Below the pieces are notes generated by a model. The model saw nothing but the letters and a program-made list of their open reading frames with translations, was not told where the DNA came from and searched no databases. From assembly GCA_002286855.1 (NCBI GenBank), contig NRSV01000079.1, forward strand, positions 1 to 64,000: a stretch of DNA of 64,000 nt, read 5' to 3'. The number at the start of each line of letters is the position of its first letter. Position 1 is the stretch's first letter. Source of the stretch: Bipolaris cookei (taxonomy: Eukaryota; Ascomycota; Dothideomycetes; Pleosporales; Pleosporaceae). The translations under genes were made by a program, and so were the position numbers. This document shows, in pieces, positions 11,676 to 20,631 of the stretch.

Positions 11676-14600
11676 ATGGTAAATATCCAGGAAGCACTAC
11701 CAAAGATAAATATCAAGGATCTTGAGAAGATATGGGCCACGAACGGAAAGATTTTGCCAGCAGCGGTCAATCAATGTGTCCACGAGCTGTTTGCTGAGCA
11801 AGCAAGAGCACAGCCTTCTGCGCCCGCTCTTTGCGCCTGGGATGGCGAGATGACCTACGGCAAGCTGGACGAGCTGTCCACCCGGCTGGCGGGTCATCTT
11901 GTCAGTCTGGGAGTCAGAGCTGAAGACATGGTGCCGCTGTGCTTCGAGAAGTCCATGTGGACAGTGGTAGCCATGCTGGCAGTGCTCAAGGCTGGCGGGG
12001 CGTTTGTGCCACTGGATCCAGATCATCCCGCCAGTCGACACGAGGAGATTTTCAAGCAGACGAAGGCCAGGGTGGTGCTCACGTCAGTGCAGCATGCGAC
12101 GCTGTGGCCAGACTTAGGTCGCCATGTTGTTTCGGTTGGCGAGGCCTTCGTCAGCCAATTACCATCTGTCGAAAACATGGATAAGGTTACAGTGTACCCG
12201 AGCAATGTCGCCTATGTCATGTTCACGTCAGGTAGCACCGGAGTCCCGAAAGGCGTTGTCTTGGAACATCACGCAGTCGCTACAGGCTGCCTGAACCATG
12301 GAAAAGCAATCGGAATTGAACGCAATACCCGAGCACTTCAATTCGCTACGTACACATTCGACGCTTGCATAGCTGAGATCATAACACCACTGGTACGGGG
12401 CAGTTGCATCTGTATTCCTTCCGAGGACGATCGACAAAACGCCCTGTCAGAAGCAATGAATGCCATGAATGTGAACTGGGCACAGCTTACCCCGACTGTT
12501 GCACGCCTACTGGATCCCCGGAAAACCCCATCACTAAAAACACTCGTCCTTGGAGGAGAACGAGTGAACGGTGTCGATTGGGAAAGATGGGGAGACAGTG
12601 TTAAGCAAATCAATGCATATGGCCCTACAGAGTGTACTGTTTGGTGCAACTCGCATACCAATAATGCTCAAGGTTACGAGCCTGGAACTATTGGCAAGCC
12701 TATTGCTTCCGTCAGCTGGGTGGTGGACCCAGACGATCACAACAGGCTCGCACCACTCGGTGCGATCGGCGAACTGCTGGTTGAGGGCCCGATTCTAGCG
12801 CGCGGCTATCTCAACGACGCGGTAAAGACAGAGGCTGCCTTCATCAACAACCCTCCCTGGCTGGTGAGAGGCAGCGAAGGCTCTGCTGGACGGCAAGGCA
12901 GGCTATACAAGACAGGCGACCTAGTCTACTATGGCACAGACGGCAACTTGTTATATGTGGGCCGTAAAGATAGCCAGGTCAAAGTGCGTGGCCAACGCGT
13001 TGAGCTCAGCGAGATTGAGTATCACTTGCACGAATGCATGCCCGAGATCAAACGAATGGCAGTCGAGGTAATCTCGCCAACAGGTGACAAGGACAAGGCC
13101 ATGGTAGCCGTGTTTCTGGAGCTGGACGAAGAGGCACATGGCATGCAGCTTGTCTGCAAATCATCTGAAAGCGACTCGACCGTGCGAGTAGTTTGTGCGA
13201 ATGACACTGAGGTAGAGTTGGCTCAGCAATTGCCAAGCCACATGGTACCTGAAGTGTACTTTGCTATAGCACAACTTCCGATGACAACATCTACCAAAAT
13301 CAACCGGCGACGACTGCAGGAGATTGGGGCTTCGTTCTCAGCCCAGCAGCTGGCCGAGATGCGGACGCGTAGCCAGGGCCCGAAGCGTCAGCCTGAGACA
13401 CAGGCCGAGCAGACGATGCAGCGGCTGTGGGCACAGGTGTTGGGTATCGAGGCGAGCCGCATTGGCCTGGACGACAGCTTCTTCCGCCTTGGTGGCGACT
13501 CCATCGCCGCCATGAAACTAGTGGCCGAAGCTCGCCATATCGGCCTCAAGCTGGCAGTCCATGATGTATTTCACGCTCCCCGGTTAGGTCATCTGGCCAG
13601 CCAGACCATGCATCACCTCTCGACTGGCCCCACTGCCATCACAAAAGGCGACCATTCTGGACCTATCGCTCAGTCGTTTGCCCAAAGCCGGCTGTGGTTC
13701 CTGGAGGAGCTACACCCTGGTCTAGCCTGGTATCTCATGCCACTTGCACTGCGCATCAATGGCCCTCTACAACTTGATGCGCTCAAGGCCGCCCTGCAGG
13801 CAGTAGAGTGCCGGCACGAAACGCTGCGAACCACGTTCTCCACTCAAGACGGCGCTGGTGTGCAGGTGGTTCGTTCGTTGTGTAGCCAAAAAGAGATTCC
13901 CGTTGTTGAAGTTTGCTCTTATGACGAACAGGACCTAATAAATGCATTACAGCAGGACCAGACAACACCCTTCAACTTGCAAGAGGAGCCAGGCTGGAGG
14001 GTGCGTATTTACCAACTCAACGAACAAGAATATGTGCTGTCTATTGTGATCCACCATATTATCTCTGACGGCTGGTCACTTGATGTCCTGAAGAAAGAGC
14101 TGGCTGTGCTCTATGCTGCTGCTGTCCGTGGCGAGGACCTAATCTCACGGCTATCGCCTTTACCCGTCCAGTACCGTGATTTTTCAGCCTGGCAGCGAAT
14201 GCTAGAGCAGATGCAAGTCTACCAGAAGCAGCTCGACTATTGGGTGGCTGAGCTGCAAGCAAGCCGGCCGGCAGAGTTTCTGTGCGACAAGCCTCGACCG
14301 GCGACCCTTTCTGGTAAGGCGGGTACACGCCAGCTCAGAATCGACGGTCAACTATATAGAAGACTGCAGCGGTTCTGCAGAGCGCATGAAGTCACTCCAT
14401 TTGTCGTTCTACTTACTGCTTTCCGCGCTGCACACTATCGTCTTACTGGCCAAGACGATGCGACGATTGGTGCTCCTAACGCCAACCGAGACCAGTGGGA
14501 GATCCGGGACATGATAGGCTTCTTCGTGAACATGCAGTGCATTCGAACCAAGGTTGAAGACGAAACATTCAAAGAGCTCGTACAGCAGGTCTACAACAAG

Positions 14601-17600
14601 GTAGTGGCTTCGCTTGCCAACCAAGACGTGCCATTTGAGAGTATTGTCTCTACGCTTCAAAGAGACAGAGATATCTCTCGCAACCCGCTTGCGCAAGCCG
14701 TCTTCGCGGTTCATGCGCAGAAAGACCTGGGCAAGTTCACGTTGGAGGGTGTGGAGACCAATGTCATGGACGTCGCCGCTACTTCGCGGTTTGACCTTGA
14801 GTTCCATTTCTTCCAAGAACAGAGCGGCCTACAGGGCTATATATACTTCTCAGAAGACCTCTTCGCCCCTGAGACGATATCGTGCCTAGCGTTTGTTTTC
14901 GAGAGCTTGCTCGATCAGTGTCTCGCCGAACCCGAGACAAAGATTGCGTCGGCGCGACTTATGACTAACAAGGCATACGCTCAGCTCGACCAGATGGGGC
15001 TGCTTCAAGTGGACGACAAAACCAGCTCTAGGGATTCAAGCATCGTCGACGTCTTCTGCGAGCAAGCTGCTGCGTGGCCGTCCAAAGTTGCAGTCAAGGA
15101 TGCATCTGCAGAGATGACCTACATCCAGCTAGACGTGCAGTCAGACAGGCTTGCTCAGGCGCTTGCAATGATTCAACTGGCTCCCGAAACTGCAATTGGT
15201 GTGTTTGCAACCCGACGCTGCGAGACAATTGTAGCCTTCCTAGGTATTCTAAAGGCAGGGTTGGCCTACATGCCTTTTGATACACAAGCACCAGCAAAGC
15301 GGATAAAGACCATCCTATCATCTTTCCCAGGACAGAAGCTCGTGCTGGTTGGCATGGGTGTTCAGGCTCCTTCTCTTGGATCCACAGATGTCGAGTTTGT
15401 ACGCATTGCCGACATGTTGAGTAAAGCCACTGACAATAGTCTCCCACGGCGTGCTTTGGAAGGCAGTTCAATTCCAGGACCGTGCGCCACCAGTCTCGCT
15501 TACATCATCTTCACCTCGGGCTCCACTGGCCAGCCTAAAGGGGTTATGGTGGAGCACCGCGGCATTGTGCGCATGGCACAACATGACCGTATCGCAGATT
15601 TCCGATCAACTAAAGCTACAGCACATATGGCCAACCTTGCGTTTGACGGATCGTCATGGGAGATATACACCTGCCTCCTGAATGGCGGAACTCTTGTCTG
15701 CATCGATGCCAGTACTATGCTAGACCAAGATGCCCTACTCGAAGCCTTTACTCAACACAGTATCCGGGTTGCCTTTTTCACCCCTGCTCTTCTCAAGCAC
15801 TCCCTAGCCGCATCTCCGCGCACGATTGGCGTACTGGACGTGCTACTTGTAGCTGGAGATCGAGCTGATCCAGAAGACATGTTTGCAGCACAGAGCTTGG
15901 TGAAAGGTACAGTAGCCAACGCATATGGGCCGACTGAGAACTCGGTCATGAGCACGTTGTACGTTTTGACCGAAGAAGAGAGGTGTGTAAATGGTGTGCC
16001 TATCGGCAGAGCCATCAGCAGCTCGGGCGCCTATGTTATGGATTCTGAGCAGCAACTTGTGCCACTTGGCGTTATTGGCGAGCTAGTAGTAACTGGATAC
16101 GGTGTTGCGCGAGGATACACAGACCCTAAGCGTAACGTCGACCGCTTTGTCACAGTCACTGTCGGTAGTACAACCATGCGAGCCTACCGAACTGGTGACT
16201 ACGTGCGGCAGCGACCCACGGACGGGCAACTTGAATTCTTTGGCCGTATTGATGGGCAGGTAAAGATCCGAGGCCACCGCGTGGAGCTCGGAGAGATCGA
16301 GAGCGTCCTTCGTAGCCACAGATGCGTGCGCGATGCCGTGGTAGTGTTTGTACAGAAGGACCACAGCAACCAGGGGCTCGTTGGCTACGTCACGCTAAAG
16401 TCAGAAGCCGGAACGATAGACGACCAGGCTGAGGACAGCCGGCAGCAGCAGCATGTCAACGCATGGGAAGAGCGCTTCGATTCTGAGACTTACGCTCCAA
16501 TCAACGGCATCCAGCCTAAGACGCTTGGAAGAGACTTTATTGGATGGACATCCATGTACGATGGGAGCGACATTGACAAGGCCGAGATGAACGAGTGGCT
16601 AGACGATACTATTCGTGCCATATATGCAGTTACTAACGGTCAACTAGGGCATATCCTAGAGATCGGCTCAGGTACTGGGATGGTACTCTTCAACCTTAGT
16701 GATAGCTTGCAGGGCTATGTGGGACTAGATCCGTCTGAGAAGGCCATTAGCTTCATTACAGAGACGGCCAGATGCATGTCTTCTCTTACGAATAAGGTGC
16801 GCATGTACAAGGCCACAGCAACAGACACCAGCCGCATAGAACGGCCCCTTAAGGCCGATCTAGCTATTCTGAACTCGGTTGTACAGTACTTCCCTAGCCA
16901 AGAGTATCTATTCAGGGTAATGGAAGATCTGCTTCGTATCGAGGGTATAAAGATGCTTTTCTTTGGCGACATCCGATCTCAAGCGCTGCACAGAGAGTTC
17001 CTGGCGACGAGAGCGCTGCGAATTGCGGGCGACAGGGCGAGCAAAGAAGACATTCTACGCATGGTAGAAGACATGGAGCAGGTCGAGCGCGAGCTGCTGA
17101 TCGATCCTGGGTTTTTTACCTCTCTGCCAAGTCGCCTACCTGGTCTTGTTGAGCATGTAGAGATCCAGCCTAAGAAGATGAGGGCAACTAACGAGCTGAG
17201 CTGCTACCGGTACACTGCAGTCATTCACACCCAGTACGGAAAGGCACTATGCAAAGAGGTGCGACGTGTCCCTGAAAGCGAGTGGATTGATTTTGAGAAG
17301 CAGAAATTGGATCGTTTATCTCTCGTGCAGCAACTAGAGAGTCTCTCTAGCATGCACACTATAGCCATCAGCAACATTCCTCACAGCAAAACTATCCTCA
17401 GTCGATGTCTTATGAGCTCCCTGGACGCTCAAACGCCAGTCCAGAGGGAGTGGATTTCTTCAGTCCGCCAGCAGGCAGAGCAAATACCGTGTTTGTCAGC
17501 TACAGACTTGATCGATATGGCTGAAGAAGCGGGTTGCCGTGTAGAGATTAGCTGGAGCAGGCAGTACTCTCAGCGTGGGGGGCTGGACTGCATCTTCTAC

Positions 17601-19430
17601 CGTCGTCAGCCTAGTGATGAAGCGTCTCGAGTGCTGTTCGAGTTTCCTAGTGACCACGCGAATCGGCCACAGAACACATTCAGCAACAGGCCGTTGCAGC
17701 AGCAGTTTGTCAAAGAAATGCAACAGCAACTCGAAGAAGCCGTGCGACTCCAGCTCCCTGCATACATGATCCCGCAGTCGATTCATGTTCTCGACAAGCT
17801 TCCGATCAATGAGAACGGCAAGGTGGATCGGAAGGCGCTCGCCCAGAGAACACAAACTCAAACAACAGGCACTGAAGACATGAAGCGGCAGCCAGAGACA
17901 CAGGCGGAGCAGACGATGCAACAGCTGTGGGCACAGGTACTGGGTATTGAAGCGAGCCGCATCGGCCTAGACGATAGCTTCTTCCGCCTGGGCGGCGACT
18001 CCATCACCGCCATGAAACTAGTAGCCGAAGCTCGGAAAGTATCTATTTGTCTGAGCGTTGCTGATATTCTTCGCAATCCCCAACTCTCATCTCTTGTCCG
18101 TCTTCGCCATCTAGCACAACAACAAGTCTTGGAGAGTCCTAAACCCTTCTCTCTGCTACTGGCAGCCCAAAAAGAATTTCTCCTTTCTGAGATCATCAGC
18201 ATCGACACCAACATGCAGAGCAGTGACATTACCGACATTCTTCCTGCTACGCATATGCAAGATGTTTTCATTTCCAGGGGCATCAGACACCCATCCCAAG
18301 CCTTTAACTATGTTTTCATGGACATGGGATATTCTGTGGACACGCTCCGCCTCAGGGAAAGCTGCTCCACTCTTGTTCAACATTTTCCAATACTTCGAAC
18401 AAGGTTCATCTTTCTCAATGGCCAACTGTGGCAGGTTGTCCTTCGCACCCCGGAACTGCAATTTTCTGAGTTCGAATTCTCAAATTCCGTTGAGGAAGGA
18501 TCTAATGCTGTCTGTGTAGAAGATAGCGAAAGATCGTCTCCCCTGGTACTGCCTACTTCGTTCATCCTCGTCAAGAGCGCTCTAGGGAAGTATCGATTAA
18601 TACTCCGCCTCTCTCACGCTCAATACGATGGCGTCTGCCTGCCATTGATCTTGGAAACGCTTTTTTCTATTTACTACAGGAAGCATCTTGGCCCTTTGTG
18701 TGAATTTTCAACCTATCTGGCCTATGTACAAAGTCGACGATCCGTTTCAGAGCTGCACTGGCGCAAGCTACTTCAAGGCTCGCAGATGACCAACGTCACT
18801 TCAGTGCTTTGTCCGAGTGTGCAAGAAAGCGTTACTCCAAGAAATATCAAGATAGAAAGGGTTCTCAGCATGCCTCCGCTCCCGGAGGACTTGACGGTAG
18901 CTTCAGTCGTTAGCTCTGCCTGGGCAACTATCCTCTCATGCATCACCGGCAAAGAAGATGTTGTATACGGATACTTAGTAGCTGGCCGCAATTCTAACAT
19001 CCCCTCTATCACAGAGATTGTTGGACCTTGTGTGAACGTCATACCAGTTCGGGCTAGAGTTCTTCCATCTACGACGTTGATAAGCCTTGCGAAATCACTC
19101 CAAGAACAATACCTCTCACTTGGGGAGTCGGATTCAATGGGACTCAACGACATAGTCCAAAACTGCACAGACTGGCCAGCTGCTACAACATTTGACTCGC
19201 TACTTCAACATCAAAATGTTGATGAGTGTCCTGCGTTCGACTTCGAAGGTGCAACCAGAAAACTCGAATTGTTTGAAAACCCCAGTACAGTATCTGAGAT
19301 ATTGAGCGTAGTGTCCTACCCACAAAACGACAGACTAAAATTCGTAGTTTGTGGCAACACACACATAATAACGATGGAGAATGCAGAGATGATAGGTCAA
19401 ATGCTTTGCGAGACGATTGCAAAGCTCTGA
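11676..19430 (+). CDS. Non-ribosomal peptide synthetase, A-T-C-A-nMT-T-C
   Basis: This is an uninterrupted 2,584-residue frame. In order: adenylation A1 (about residues 35-560, FTSGSTGVPKG near 182, YKTGDL near 410), carrier T1 (LGGDS, Ser609), condensation C1 (HHIISDGW, His794), A2 (FTSGSTGQPKG near 1280), an N-methyltransferase inserted in A2 (ILEIGSGTGM near 1660, VVQYFPS near 1735), the end of A2 (NENGKVDRKAL near 2045), T2 (LGGDS, Ser2109), and a terminal C domain with SHAQYDG (His2314). There is no thioesterase, reductase or epimerase. Fungal terminal C domains release products by cyclisation. By aligning to GrsA I read 10-residue codes DAAQVGAVWK (A1) and DGWFLAAVMK (A2); I do not trust exact substrates, but A2 looks hydrophobic. 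The expected product is a dipeptide or its cyclic oligomer with one N-methyl residue. Nearby genes are the PLP enzyme to the left and an NLR remnant to the right. Confidence 0.93.
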   Translation: MVNIQEALPKINIKDLEKIWATNGKILPAAVNQCVHELFAEQARAQPSAPALCAWDGEMTYGKLDELSTRLAGHLVSLGVRAEDMVPLCFEKSMWTVVAMLAVLKAGGAFVPLDPDHPASRHEEIFKQTKARVVLTSVQHATLWPDLGRHVVSVGEAFVSQLPSVENMDKVTVYPSNVAYVMFTSGSTGVPKGVVLEHHAVATGCLNHGKAIGIERNTRALQFATYTFDACIAEIITPLVRGSCICIPSEDDRQNALSEAMNAMNVNWAQLTPTVARLLDPRKTPSLKTLVLGGERVNGVDWERWGDSVKQINAYGPTECTVWCNSHTNNAQGYEPGTIGKPIASVSWVVDPDDHNRLAPLGAIGELLVEGPILARGYLNDAVKTEAAFINNPPWLVRGSEGSAGRQGRLYKTGDLVYYGTDGNLLYVGRKDSQVKVRGQRVELSEIEYHLHECMPEIKRMAVEVISPTGDKDKAMVAVFLELDEEAHGMQLVCKSSESDSTVRVVCANDTEVELAQQLPSHMVPEVYFAIAQLPMTTSTKINRRRLQEIGASFSAQQLAEMRTRSQGPKRQPETQAEQTMQRLWAQVLGIEASRIGLDDSFFRLGGDSIAAMKLVAEARHIGLKLAVHDVFHAPRLGHLASQTMHHLSTGPTAITKGDHSGPIAQSFAQSRLWFLEELHPGLAWYLMPLALRINGPLQLDALKAALQAVECRHETLRTTFSTQDGAGVQVVRSLCSQKEIPVVEVCSYDEQDLINALQQDQTTPFNLQEEPGWRVRIYQLNEQEYVLSIVIHHIISDGWSLDVLKKELAVLYAAAVRGEDLISRLSPLPVQYRDFSAWQRMLEQMQVYQKQLDYWVAELQASRPAEFLCDKPRPATLSGKAGTRQLRIDGQLYRRLQRFCRAHEVTPFVVLLTAFRAAHYRLTGQDDATIGAPNANRDQWEIRDMIGFFVNMQCIRTKVEDETFKELVQQVYNKVVASLANQDVPFESIVSTLQRDRDISRNPLAQAVFAVHAQKDLGKFTLEGVETNVMDVAATSRFDLEFHFFQEQSGLQGYIYFSEDLFAPETISCLAFVFESLLDQCLAEPETKIASARLMTNKAYAQLDQMGLLQVDDKTSSRDSSIVDVFCEQAAAWPSKVAVKDASAEMTYIQLDVQSDRLAQALAMIQLAPETAIGVFATRRCETIVAFLGILKAGLAYMPFDTQAPAKRIKTILSSFPGQKLVLVGMGVQAPSLGSTDVEFVRIADMLSKATDNSLPRRALEGSSIPGPCATSLAYIIFTSGSTGQPKGVMVEHRGIVRMAQHDRIADFRSTKATAHMANLAFDGSSWEIYTCLLNGGTLVCIDASTMLDQDALLEAFTQHSIRVAFFTPALLKHSLAASPRTIGVLDVLLVAGDRADPEDMFAAQSLVKGTVANAYGPTENSVMSTLYVLTEEERCVNGVPIGRAISSSGAYVMDSEQQLVPLGVIGELVVTGYGVARGYTDPKRNVDRFVTVTVGSTTMRAYRTGDYVRQRPTDGQLEFFGRIDGQVKIRGHRVELGEIESVLRSHRCVRDAVVVFVQKDHSNQGLVGYVTLKSEAGTIDDQAEDSRQQQHVNAWEERFDSETYAPINGIQPKTLGRDFIGWTSMYDGSDIDKAEMNEWLDDTIRAIYAVTNGQLGHILEIGSGTGMVLFNLSDSLQGYVGLDPSEKAISFITETARCMSSLTNKVRMYKATATDTSRIERPLKADLAILNSVVQYFPSQEYLFRVMEDLLRIEGIKMLFFGDIRSQALHREFLATRALRIAGDRASKEDILRMVEDMEQVERELLIDPGFFTSLPSRLPGLVEHVEIQPKKMRATNELSCYRYTAVIHTQYGKALCKEVRRVPESEWIDFEKQKLDRLSLVQQLESLSSMHTIAISNIPHSKTILSRCLMSSLDAQTPVQREWISSVRQQAEQIPCLSATDLIDMAEEAGCRVEISWSRQYSQRGGLDCIFYRRQPSDEASRVLFEFPSDHANRPQNTFSNRPLQQQFVKEMQQQLEEAVRLQLPAYMIPQSIHVLDKLPINENGKVDRKALAQRTQTQTTGTEDMKRQPETQAEQTMQQLWAQVLGIEASRIGLDDSFFRLGGDSITAMKLVAEARKVSICLSVADILRNPQLSSLVRLRHLAQQQVLESPKPFSLLLAAQKEFLLSEIISIDTNMQSSDITDILPATHMQDVFISRGIRHPSQAFNYVFMDMGYSVDTLRLRESCSTLVQHFPILRTRFIFLNGQLWQVVLRTPELQFSEFEFSNSVEEGSNAVCVEDSERSSPLVLPTSFILVKSALGKYRLILRLSHAQYDGVCLPLILETLFSIYYRKHLGPLCEFSTYLAYVQSRRSVSELHWRKLLQGSQMTNVTSVLCPSVQESVTPRNIKIERVLSMPPLPEDLTVASVVSSAWATILSCITGKEDVVYGYLVAGRNSNIPSITEIVGPCVNVIPVRARVLPSTTLISLAKSLQEQYLSLGESDSMGLNDIVQNCTDWPAATTFDSLLQHQNVDECPAFDFEGATRKLELFENPSTVSEILSVVSYPQNDRLKFVVCGNTHIITMENAEMIGQMLCETIAKL

Positions 19431-20631
19431 AAGGCACCATAGATGCTTTCTGAAACACGGCAAGGCGCTTGAATCACATGTGTATTTCTATTGAAAATCA
19501 TCTCAGATTACAATCGAATGAAAGCTCAGTTATTCTGATCTCTATTGGGTAGTTATTTAATTGATAACTACAGAGAATAATGGTAGGTAACGTACATCCC
19601 GCATAACCGAGAAACCCGCCTCACCGAGATGGACCTGCTATCCAACCTCCTATCACTTTTCTGCGCAGAGATATCGAGCCAGGCTTAATAAAATATTACT
19701 ATCTAGACAGTAGTACTCAAATAGGTAATATTCACCACTAAAAATACAATCGTCTTCGCTGTCCTATTCATCATTTTATTCGCCACGTCTACATAATCTC
19801 TTTCTTTACATCCCAGCATCGCTATAATGATTAAGATATTTTTCAAGCTCGGGGTATCGCAACAATAGATCTATAGCCAAGACATATTATCCTACACGCT
19901 GAACGTGTCTAGCAACTAGATTGACCACCTCCGCGAGTTTCTCCGCGTGAAGCCTACTTTGCCAAGAGTAATGTACGCTAGCGTCGTGACCTAGCCCGCT
20001 TACGTAGCGTAGGATAGAAAACGAGTTACATATCTTATGTATTGTGCTATACCTAGTTGGCTAAGAAGTGAGTGCTGCTTTAGAGCTTCTGTGAATAGCA
20101 CAGACTAGCTATCTAAGGCCGCTAGCGGACATCGCTTAGTGCCTATTCTTACGCTAACGCTGGCTCGCTCACTTCACAAGACACTGCTAGAGCCGACACG
20201 TGACTCAGATCTTCAGGCTGCAAGGCAGCGGTCGTTGTTAACGCATTTGCCAGTGAGCTGGTTTCAGCGTTCTTACACTCTCATACCGTTGCAGCTTCCG
20301 GTTCTGTAAGCAGGCCACTTCTGATCCCACGCTAAGCCTCTATTGCTTAGTGGTGATCTTGCCCAAATAGTATTAGTTTCTGTCAGCGATGCGTCTTCTT
20401 TCAAGCTCTCACACCAATCATCGCACGATATCGGTATGGTCTAACTTCTTTGGTACAAGCGTACATCAGGCGGATCCGTGTCCTGCGTGGGATGACAATT
20501 CGGCTATGTGCACAAAGCGGAAGCTGCAAGTGCATGAGAGTGTAGCAGTAGCAATTATAGCATCAAATAAGACTTACGTATAAAGTGAAGTTATTCTCAA
20601 TAATGTAAAACTACTAACTCTGACCCTACCT
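19431..20631. other. Intergenic region, nothing recognised
   Basis: This stretch lies between the NRPS stop and the NLR remnant. Short frames only; no repeat partner was found in the window. No tailoring gene, transporter or regulator follows the NRPS. Confidence 0.4.
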
